A program made the translations under genes and the position numbers. Below the pieces are notes generated by a model. That model did not search any database, was not told the origin of the DNA, and was given only the letters and a program-made list of their open reading frames with translations. From Acidobacteriota bacterium (GTDB taxonomy: Bacteria > Acidobacteriota > Blastocatellia > Pyrinomonadales > Pyrinomonadaceae), in contig JAIVJI010000008.1 of NCBI GenBank assembly GCA_020200135.1, positions 1 to 32,713 of the forward strand: 32,713 bases of DNA, written 5' to 3'. How positions within the stretch are numbered: the first letter of the stretch is position 1; the number at the start of each line of letters is the position of its first letter. Positions 26,965 through 32,713 of this stretch are shown one piece after another.

Positions 26965-27722
26965 AGGTCGCCGAGCTTGCGCGTCGTCTCTTCGGCGACG
27001 CTCGGCGGCGCGACCAGTTCGGCCGTGTCGGTGCGCGCGTGCGCGAAGTCGTTGACGGGAACCGCGCGCGCGTGTGGGAGCGCGCCGGCGGCCGTCGCGG
27101 GGTCGAGGCGCGCGGTGGCGTCGGCGTCGGGTCGGGAGTCGGCGCGCGACTCGCCTTTGAAGAAGAGCGCGTGCGCGGCGCGCAGGACGGGGCGGAGCAG
27201 GAGGATGACGACGAGCATCCCGGCCATGATGGCGAGCGTCGCCAGCCCCTTCTCCGCGCCGGGCGGCATGATGGAGGTGAGCAGCGTCGCCTTCAGCGCG
27301 CCGACGAACATCAGCAGCGCGCCGATGTCGAGGCCGTCGCGCCGGCCGCGCGCGCGCGTCGGCGGCGGCGCGCCGCCCGAGAAGAGTCTTTCGAGCGCGC
27401 CGAGCAGCGGGCGGAAGAGCGTGAGGATGAAGGCCAGCGTGCCCCCCATGATGAAGTACGCCTGCGGCAGCGCTATCTCGGGCCGCCAGCGCAGCCCCAT
27501 GAAGCCCCAGAAGACCGCGACGACGCAGCCCGCGAACATCAGCAGCGCGCCCGTCGCGATGTCCTTCTGCGCGGGGAGCGACGCCGCGCCGCGCGTCTCG
27601 CCGCCGCCGCGCGACGCGTCACGCGCGACCAGCTCCTTGACCTCGCGGACGGCGAAGCCGCAGCGCGGGCAGAAGCGAAGGTCTTCGGCCGTCTGTGGCA
27701 GGCTGCACTTGGGACAGAACAT
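26961..27722 (-). CDS. Zinc-ribbon polytopic membrane protein
   Basis: A 253-residue protein starting with a four-Cys zinc ribbon (Cys3, 6, 18, 21; MFCPKC...FCPRCG). Four helices follow in two pairs (about 60-85 and 92-112; 133-160 and 163-190), with GALLMF repeated at the start of each pair, which suggests an internal duplication. An Ala/Asp-rich cytosolic tail ends it. The start was moved to the ATG with AGAGG nine bases upstream because the ribbon normally opens such proteins. It is convergent with the amine-oxidase-like gene and 39 bases downstream of the next gene in its own direction. Function unknown; a membrane sensor role is a guess. Confidence 0.8.
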   Translation of the reverse strand: MFCPKCSLPQTAEDLRFCPRCGFAVREVKELVARDASRGGGETRGAASLPAQKDIATGALLMFAGCVVAVFWGFMGLRWRPEIALPQAYFIMGGTLAFILTLFRPLLGALERLFSGGAPPPTRARGRRDGLDIGALLMFVGALKATLLTSIMPPGAEKGLATLAIMAGMLVVILLLRPVLRAAHALFFKGESRADSRPDADATARLDPATAAGALPHARAVPVNDFAHARTDTAELVAPPSVAEETTRKLGDL

Positions 27723-27761
27723 CTGTTGACCTCTTTCGTTGACGTGCGACACCGCGAGAGT

Positions 27762-28802
27762 CTACGCCCCCGCGCGCGCAGGTGTTCGGGACTCGCGCCC
27801 GTTTACGAACGGCTTCAGGGTCTTCCTGAAGTTAAGATAGACGGGCAGCGACTCGGAGCCCGACAGCGACGCCCCGAGCCTGGCCATCAGCGGGCGGCTG
27901 CTCTCCAGAAAGTACGGCTCGCCGTCCTCGCGGAAGCAGAGGAAGCAGACGTCGCCCAGCCGCGGCGGCAGCCGCGCGGCGAGCGCCGCCCCCGCGCCCT
28001 CCCTGAAGGCTTGATAGCGCAGTTGCCGCTCGAAATCCGCGCGCCTCAGCGCCTCGCGGTTGTAGCGGTAGCCTTCTATCCCCCTCCTGTATTCGAGCCA
28101 CAAGGAGCGCTTGCCCTTCTCAAGGACGTAGGGGAAGCAGAAGAGCAGGCGCTCGGGCGGCATTCTCTTCAACGCGTTCAGCGCCTCCCAGAGAACCCCC
28201 TGCGACCTGCCGAAGACGACGACGACGGCGGCCGCACGCCCCATAAGGAACTCGACGGCGGCGCGCCACTCGCCGTCGGCGACGTAGAGGCGCGCCGACC
28301 CGAGTTCGGGCACCTTCTCGCCCGGCCGCCCGACCGAGACCATCGGCCCGAGCGGGGCGAGCGCCTCGTGGAGTCTCGCCTCGAAAGTCGGGTGCGGGAG
28401 CAGCCCGTTGTTGGGGAGCGTGAGGTCTGGGAGGTCGTCGTCGTCGAAAGGCCGGAGGTAGAGCACCGGCGCCCTCCGGTCGCGCGCCAGCAGCGAGAGC
28501 GCGTCCGCCTGCCTGAGCGCCTTCCCCCTCTTGACCAGCCGCAGGAGGAAGGGGTGCAGGAGCACGGCCGACAGGACGCAGAGCATCCACAGGGGGAACA
28601 GGAGCAGGTTCGGCGGCTCGACCCGAGAGGAGTTAAAGAGGGAGCTAACGAGCGAGCTAATAAAGGAGCCAAAGAGAAAGAAGAACAACACGATGGCGAG
28701 CAGCAGGTGGCCGTAGCCGAGCGCGATGAGCAGCAGACCCAGCGCCGGGCGCGTGCGCGGCGGCGGCAGGGCTTTGAAAGGTAAGGTCGTGCCCGCGTCC
28801 AT
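27762..28802 (-). CDS. Two-helix membrane protein with a possible TIR-like domain
   Basis: A 346-residue protein. Two helices (about 20-50 and 62-85) are followed by a cytosolic alpha/beta domain. That domain has PVLYLRPFDDDDL (first strand and loop), FEARLHEALAPLGPMVSVGRPGE, then AAAVVVVFGRSQGVLWEALNAL and LLFCFPYV. The order 'strand-loop with acidic run, helix, strand, W-E helix' resembles TIR-like NAD-processing domains, in which the Glu of the W-x-E/WE segment is catalytic. The match is by pattern and not certain. GAGGTG precedes the ATG at 28802; a longer GTG start at 28808 is possible. It lies nine bases after the methyltransferase gene, so the two are one operon. It could be a stress or immune effector, or an unrelated Rossmann-like domain. 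Confidence 0.65.
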   Translation of the reverse strand: MDAGTTLPFKALPPPRTRPALGLLLIALGYGHLLLAIVLFFFLFGSFISSLVSSLFNSSRVEPPNLLLFPLWMLCVLSAVLLHPFLLRLVKRGKALRQADALSLLARDRRAPVLYLRPFDDDDLPDLTLPNNGLLPHPTFEARLHEALAPLGPMVSVGRPGEKVPELGSARLYVADGEWRAAVEFLMGRAAAVVVVFGRSQGVLWEALNALKRMPPERLLFCFPYVLEKGKRSLWLEYRRGIEGYRYNREALRRADFERQLRYQAFREGAGAALAARLPPRLGDVCFLCFREDGEPYFLESSRPLMARLGASLSGSESLPVYLNFRKTLKPFVNGRESRTPARAGA

Positions 28803-28811
28803 CAACACACC

Positions 28812-29621
28812 TCACCCGGCCGGGCCCGAGCCGGCCGCCCCGGCGCGGCCGCCCTCGCGCTCGGCGACGAGCTCGTAAAGGGCGTTTTTGAAGAAGAGGC
28901 GTTTGAGGCGGTCGCCCGCGTGGCGCGGCGGGCGCCGGCGCGCGGCGCGTTTGGCCCCTTCCGCGTCGCCACTCTCGGAGAGGACGCGCAGCGGGAGTCC
29001 GCGAAAGAGCGTGCGCGCGCCCGAGAGCGTGAGGTGGACGGTGTGGTCTGCGAAGGGGCCTATCTCGAAGGGGAGCCCGGCGGCGTTCCAGGCCGCGTGC
29101 AGCCGCGAGGCGAACCCGTAGACCGCGTGGTGGAAGTTGACCGTGAAGTAGAGCAGGCCGTCGGGCGCGAGCACGCGCGAAAGCTCGCGCGCTATCTCGC
29201 GCGGGCCTTCGGCGTGGTCTACGACGTTGTCGCAGAGCACGACGTCGAACGAGGCGTCGGCGAAGGGCAGGCGCTCGCCGGCGGCGGCGACCGTCAGCGC
29301 GCGATGCTGCCAGGCGGGGAAGAGCGCGGCGTAGTCGCACGCGAGCGGGTCGCAGCCCACGCCGCGCGTCGTCCCGAAGTAGAAGACGAGCCCGTGCGCG
29401 CCGCTCCCGACTTCGAGCACGCGCGCGTCCGACGCGACGGGGCGCACGCGCTCCAGCTTCTCGCGGACGCGCGCCGAGCGCACGCGCATCGCCTCGACGT
29501 AGTCCTGCTCGTGCCCCTTCGCCCTCGCGGCCTTCCCGCGCTGGTACGCGAGCTGTCGTTCGAGCGCGCGGCGCGCGCGCCTCCGCAAAGCGGTCTCCGT
29601 GTGTTCGGAACGTCTCGGCAT
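28812..29621 (-). CDS. Class I SAM-dependent methyltransferase
   Basis: A 269-residue enzyme. After a basic N-terminal helix region comes motif I VLEVGSGAHGLVFYFG (SAM binding), then GCDPLACDYAALFP. LPFADASFDVVLCDNVVDHAEGP is the Methyltransf_11 motif II/III region, followed by ELSRVLAPDGLLYFTVNFHH. The target is unknown; membrane lipid, quinone or small-molecule methylation are all possible. ATG at 29621 was chosen for GGAAGG just upstream, over a longer frame from 29684. It is the first gene of the operon with the TIR-like and zinc-ribbon membrane proteins, divergent from the polytopic protein at 29714. Confidence 0.85.
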   Translation of the reverse strand: MPRRSEHTETALRRRARRALERQLAYQRGKAARAKGHEQDYVEAMRVRSARVREKLERVRPVASDARVLEVGSGAHGLVFYFGTTRGVGCDPLACDYAALFPAWQHRALTVAAAGERLPFADASFDVVLCDNVVDHAEGPREIARELSRVLAPDGLLYFTVNFHHAVYGFASRLHAAWNAAGLPFEIGPFADHTVHLTLSGARTLFRGLPLRVLSESGDAEGAKRAARRRPPRHAGDRLKRLFFKNALYELVAEREGGRAGAAGSGPAG

Positions 29622-29686
29622 CAGCCTTCCTTCGGCCGGCGTCAGTGTCCCCGGGAAAAAAATTCTTCCGGGCGGGGCGGGCACAG

Positions 29687-29692
29687 TATAAA
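29687..29692 (+). promoter_or_regulatory. Candidate -10 box for the gene at 29714
   Basis: TATAAA in a GC-rich setting, 21 bases before the ATG; the -35 region (TTCTTC) is weak. It would leave only about 15 bases of leader. Confidence 0.3.
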
Positions 29693-29713
29693 CTCAGCGA
29701 CCGCCGCGCGCGT

Positions 29714-30841
29714 ATGTCCGCCGAACCCATCACATCAGCCGAAGCCGTCCCCGCCGCCGTCCAGACGCCGCCGGCGCACGCCGCGCCGTACGAGGCGGCG
29801 GCCGGCCGCTGGTGGCTCTTCTCGCCGCGCGCGGACTTCGCGGTCTTCGGCGGGAGCGCGCTCGCCTCGCTCCTGCTGCTGTGGGTCGGCGCGCGCGCCG
29901 GCGTGCTCGACGCGGATTCGCCGGACTGGGCGTGGGTGCCGGCGGTGCTGCTGGTGGACGTGGCGCACGTCTACGCGACCGCGTTCCGCGTCTACTTCGA
30001 CGCCGAGGAGCTGAAGCGCCGCGCCGCGCTCTACCTGCTCGCGCCGGCCATCGCCTACGCGCTCGGCGTGGCTCTCTACTCCGAGGGCGAGGCGCTCTTC
30101 TGGCGCACGCTCGCCTACCTCGCGGTCTTCCACTTCGTGCGCCAGCAGTACGGCTGGGTCGCGCTCTACCGCGCGCGCGTGGGCGAGCGCGGTCGCGCGG
30201 GTTGGGCGGTGGACGCGGCGGCCGTCTACATGGCGACGCTGTACCCGCTCGCGTACTGGCACGCTTCCCTGCCGCGACGCTTCTGGTGGTTTCTGCCGGG
30301 CGACTTCGCGGCGCTGCCCGCGTGGGTCGAGCGGATCGCCTTCGTCCTCTACTGCGTCGCGCTCGGCGCGTACGCGGTGCGCTCGGCGCACGCGTGGGTC
30401 GTGCGCGGGCGCGGCAACCCCGGCAAGGATTTGGTGGTGTTGACGACCGCCCTCTGCTGGTACGCCGGCATCGTCGCCTTCGACTCGGACTACGCCTTCA
30501 CGGTGACGAACGTCCTGATTCACGGCGTCCCATACGTGGCGCTGGTCTGGTGGTACGCGCGCCGTCGCGCGCCGGAGGCGGGCGCGGCCTACCGGCGCCT
30601 CGCGCGCTGGCCGGTCTTCATCGCGACGCTGTGGCTGCTGGCCTACGCCGAAGAGCTTTTGTGGGACCGCGGGCTGTGGCACGAGCGCGCGTGGCTCTTC
30701 GGAGGGGGCTGGGAGTGGGAGTCCCTGAAAGTCTTTCTCGTCCCGCTCCTCGCGCTCCCGCAGGCGACGCACTACGTCCTCGACGGCTTCGTCTGGCGTC
30801 GTAAATCCAACCCCCAGCTTTCCATCCTGAGCAGACAGTAG
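29714..30841 (+). CDS. Polytopic membrane protein of unknown function
   Basis: A 375-residue protein with about eight to nine helices, rich in Trp, Tyr and Arg. The motifs VDVAHVYATAFRVYFD (about 75-90), FHFVRQQYGWVALY (about 145-160), IHGVPYVALVWWYARR (about 270-285) and LPQATHYVLDGFVWRR (about 348-363) space several His residues near membrane edges. That suggests a metal- or haem-type site, or a hydroxylase-like fold. It is not a family I can name with confidence. The ATG at 29714 lacks a Shine-Dalgarno. The zinc-ribbon gene follows after 13 bases in the same direction. Confidence 0.72.
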   Translation: MSAEPITSAEAVPAAVQTPPAHAAPYEAAAGRWWLFSPRADFAVFGGSALASLLLLWVGARAGVLDADSPDWAWVPAVLLVDVAHVYATAFRVYFDAEELKRRAALYLLAPAIAYALGVALYSEGEALFWRTLAYLAVFHFVRQQYGWVALYRARVGERGRAGWAVDAAAVYMATLYPLAYWHASLPRRFWWFLPGDFAALPAWVERIAFVLYCVALGAYAVRSAHAWVVRGRGNPGKDLVVLTTALCWYAGIVAFDSDYAFTVTNVLIHGVPYVALVWWYARRRAPEAGAAYRRLARWPVFIATLWLLAYAEELLWDRGLWHERAWLFGGGWEWESLKVFLVPLLALPQATHYVLDGFVWRRKSNPQLSILSRQ

Positions 30842-30854
30842 CCTTTTCGACTTC

Positions 30855-31970
30855 ATGCAGGAACAGACGGTCACGAAGGAGAAGGCTCACCGCTTCCGCT
30901 GCCCCGGCTGCGGGGCGGACTTGCAGTTCGCGCCGGAGGGCGGGTGTCTGACGTGCCCGTACTGCGGCCGGCAGGAGCGCATCGAGCCCCCGGCCGGCGC
31001 GGTCGAGGAGCGCTCCTACGAGCAGTACCTCCGACTGCACGCCGACCGCATGGGCACGCTCGCCGAGGGCGCGCTCGAAGTCGCCTGCCAGACCTGCGGC
31101 GCGACCGTCACCTTCACGCCGCCGATGGTCGCCGGCGAGTGCGACTTCTGCGGGAGCCCGCTCGTCGCGCAGCCGCGCTCGGCCGACCCCGTGCTCGCGC
31201 CCGAGGGCGTGCTGCCGTTCAAGGTGACGCGGGACGCCTCGACGGCGGCGGTGCGCGACTGGCTCTCGTCGCTCTGGTTCGCCCCGAACTCGCTCAAGAG
31301 GTTGGCGGCGCACGAGGGCCTCGGCGGCGTCTACATCCCCTTCTGGACGTACGACGCCTACACTTCGAGCCGCTACGCGGGCGAGCGCGGCGAGTACTAC
31401 TACACGACCGAGACCTACACCGAGCGCGACGCGCAGGGGCGCGACGTCACGAAGACGCGGCAGGTGCGCCACACGCGCTGGCACCCGGCCTCGGGCACGG
31501 TCGAGCGCTGGTTCGACGACATCGTCATCCCGGCCACGAAGTCGCTGCCGCCCGCGCGCCTCACGGCGCTCGAGCCGTGGGATTTGGGCGAGCTGACGGG
31601 TTACGAGCCGGCGTACCTCTCGGGCTACAAGGCGCAGCGGTATCAGGTGGGTTTGGCCGAGGGCTTCGAGCTGGCGAAGAGGGCGGCCGCGCCCGCCATC
31701 GAGTCGGACGTGCGCGGAGACATCGGCGGCGACGAGCAGCGCGTCACACACATCGCCACCAACTACTCGGCCGTCACCTTCAAGCACCTCCTGCTCCCCG
31801 TCTACGTCGGCGCATACCGCTTCGGTGACAAGGTCTACCAGGTCGTCGTCAACGGCCGCACCGGCGAGGTGCAGGGCGAGCGACCCTACAGCTTCTGGAA
31901 AATCTTCTTCCTCGTCCTCTTCGCCGTCGCCGCGCTCCTCGTCGTCGCGCTCGTCTTCGGGCGGAGGTAA
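30855..31970 (+). CDS. Double zinc-ribbon membrane-anchored protein
   Basis: A 371-residue protein of the TFIIB-type zinc-ribbon family that genome annotations often mislabel as a helicase or primosomal-like protein. The first ribbon is Cys16, 19, 34, 37; the second is CQTC...CDFCG (about 78-100). A large beta-rich domain follows, with GVYIPFWTYDAYTSSRYAGERGEYYYTTETYTERD, typical of this family. One C-terminal helix (FFLVLFAVAALLVVALVF) anchors it. It resembles the ribbon modules of the DUF4178 protein 8 kb away, pointing to a shared but unknown membrane role. No Shine-Dalgarno is evident; it is co-directional with the preceding gene. Confidence 0.85.
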   Translation: MQEQTVTKEKAHRFRCPGCGADLQFAPEGGCLTCPYCGRQERIEPPAGAVEERSYEQYLRLHADRMGTLAEGALEVACQTCGATVTFTPPMVAGECDFCGSPLVAQPRSADPVLAPEGVLPFKVTRDASTAAVRDWLSSLWFAPNSLKRLAAHEGLGGVYIPFWTYDAYTSSRYAGERGEYYYTTETYTERDAQGRDVTKTRQVRHTRWHPASGTVERWFDDIVIPATKSLPPARLTALEPWDLGELTGYEPAYLSGYKAQRYQVGLAEGFELAKRAAAPAIESDVRGDIGGDEQRVTHIATNYSAVTFKHLLLPVYVGAYRFGDKVYQVVVNGRTGEVQGERPYSFWKIFFLVLFAVAALLVVALVFGRR

Positions 31971-32028
31971 GGTTGCGCGCCGCGGAGGCGGGCGGTGGGC
32001 ATCTGGCGCTCGCCCCCTTAAAATATTA

Positions 32029-32059
32029 GCGCCCGGCGGTTACTGTGACCGCCGGGCGC
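32029..32059. terminator. Bidirectional terminator hairpin
   Basis: A perfect 12-bp stem (32029-32040 with 32048-32059) with a seven-base loop lies between the convergent zinc-ribbon and calcium-loop genes. On the minus strand it is followed by TAATATTTTAA, a good T-rich tail for the right-hand gene. Confidence 0.8.
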
Positions 32060-32085
32060 CGACGCATTCCGTGCTTCGCGACTGG

Positions 32086-32713
32086 CTACCGACCGGAAAC
32101 GAGGAATACGTCCCACGCCCAGCGGCCCGCCTTCGCGCCCTTCGTATCGTCAACCTTCGCGCGGTAGCGGAACTCGTTGCCGTAATCGTCGGTGCGCTTA
32201 GAATACTTGTACCGCAGGTGCAACCGCCCCACGTCGAGTGAAGGTAGGGCGTGCAGCTCGTCAGGCTCCGAGACGCCGTTGTGGTTCGCATCACGCCACA
32301 GCCGCAGCGACGGGAAGACCGAGTCGCGGCCGTCTATCACCCCGTCGGGGTTGCCGCCTTTCACCGGCTTGTCATACTCGGCCAGCGCGAGGAACCCGTT
32401 CGGCGTGGCCGAGGCCGGCTGCGCCGTCCGGTTGCCGAACAACTCCGAGGCGTCGTCGATTACGCCGTTGCCGTTACGGTCGAGGGCGAGCCAGGCGTCG
32501 TCAGAGCCGGGGGCCGTCCAGGAGAAGCGGCTGCGCACGCCGTCGCCGTTAAAGTCAAAGAGGACACCCGAGGCGGCGCCGGTCAGCGAGAAGCCGTCGC
32601 CGAGCAGGTCGATTAGGACGGGGCTGTAATCGCAGCACCGGGCGGGCGGGTCGGTCGGGCCGGAGTCGGGGTTTGGCGCGATCTCGTCGGTAGGGCAGGG
32701 GACGGTGTTCTCG
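32086..32713 (-). CDS. C-terminal part of a surface protein with calcium-binding loops (partial)
   Basis: The frame runs off the right edge, so the N-terminus is missing; about 208 residues are visible. After a Pro-rich, Cys-containing linker ([23 protein letters not shown]), a conserved module begins at [18 protein letters not shown]. It contains [34 protein letters not shown] and [13 protein letters not shown], four D-x-N/D-x-D/N-G loops of the EF-hand/dockerin calcium type. It ends [23 protein letters not shown]. This tail is common on large secreted repeat or RHS-like proteins of Acidobacteria and relatives. A terminator hairpin follows. The function of the whole protein cannot be told. 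Confidence 0.85.
   Translation of the reverse strand, partial: ENTVPCPTDEIAPNPDSGPTDPPARCCDYSPVLIDLLGDGFSLTGAASGVLFDFNGDGVRSRFSWTAPGSDDAWLALDRNGNGVIDDASELFGNRTAQPASATPNGFLALAEYDKPVKGGNPDGVIDGRDSVFPSLRLWRDANHNGVSEPDELHALPSLDVGRLHLRYKYSKRTDDYGNEFRYRAKVDDTKGAKAGRWAWDVFLVSGR

Noticed and set aside
25347..28784. Very long open frame (1145 codons) on the plus strand
   Set aside because: It is a shadow of high-GC coding in the amine-oxidase-like gene and of minus-strand genes. Its product is Arg/Ala-rich low-complexity sequence without any domain.
29648..29672. Hairpin with A-run (CCGGG...CCGG) upstream of the gene at 29714
   Set aside because: The stem is short and imperfect and lies between divergent genes where no terminator is expected.

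Overview
The window is a stretch of a high-GC bacterial chromosome with no rRNA or tRNA gene that I can see. Several features point to an acidobacterium, most likely class Blastocatellia (Pyrinomonadaceae-like). These are the family make-up of the proteins, the EF-hand-loop C-terminal module at the right edge, and the mix of zinc-ribbon membrane proteins with SpeD/SpeE-like enzymes. This placement is from family memory only, with no database search.

Left third (1-10.7 kb): a secreted LolA-fold-like protein and a VOC-family protein are followed by a minus-strand proteostasis block. Reading from its promoter at about 10.5 kb leftward it holds hsp20, clpB, a second hsp20, grpE and groEL, and then a separately promoted ClpA-length double AAA+ unfoldase. 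The first hsp20 has a near-consensus promoter and a 5' leader whose Shine-Dalgarno can fold into a hairpin, the layout of an RNA thermometer. groES, dnaK and dnaJ are absent.

10.7-17.6 kb: an Lrp/AsnC regulator overlaps an EamA transporter that has lost about two helices. A strong bidirectional terminator separates these from a minus-strand ion-transport operon. That operon holds a soluble PRC-barrel/MgtE-N/CBS sensor, an orphan antitoxin-like protein, a non-canonical NRAMP permease and an MscS channel with a cyclic-nucleotide-binding domain. Upstream of it lies a secreted protein of unknown function.

17.7-20.3 kb: a complete IS1-like insertion sequence (809 bp, imperfect terminal repeats, 9-bp target duplication, frameshifted transposase) is followed by about 0.5 kb of unassigned DNA. 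Next come a JAMM/DUF4329-like peptidase domain protein and a PepSY-like lipoprotein with a terminator.

20.4-27 kb: a co-directional, mostly overlapping gene set links polyamine-type enzymes with membrane proteins: SpeD, a double-zinc-ribbon DUF4178 protein, small membrane proteins including a DUF350 half, a membrane-anchored SpeE-like aminopropyltransferase and an exported FAD amine-oxidase-like lipoprotein. 27-32.7 kb: a zinc-ribbon membrane protein, a membrane protein with a possible TIR-like domain, a methyltransferase, a polytopic membrane protein, another zinc-ribbon protein, and the C-terminal end of a calcium-loop surface protein.

A recurring oddity is a set of at least four intergenic palindromes whose arms are tandem 7-bp units. 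The unit sequence differs at each site but the period is the same. One forms a perfect 26-bp stem that starts inside the DUF350 stop codon and continues almost to the SpeE-like start codon.
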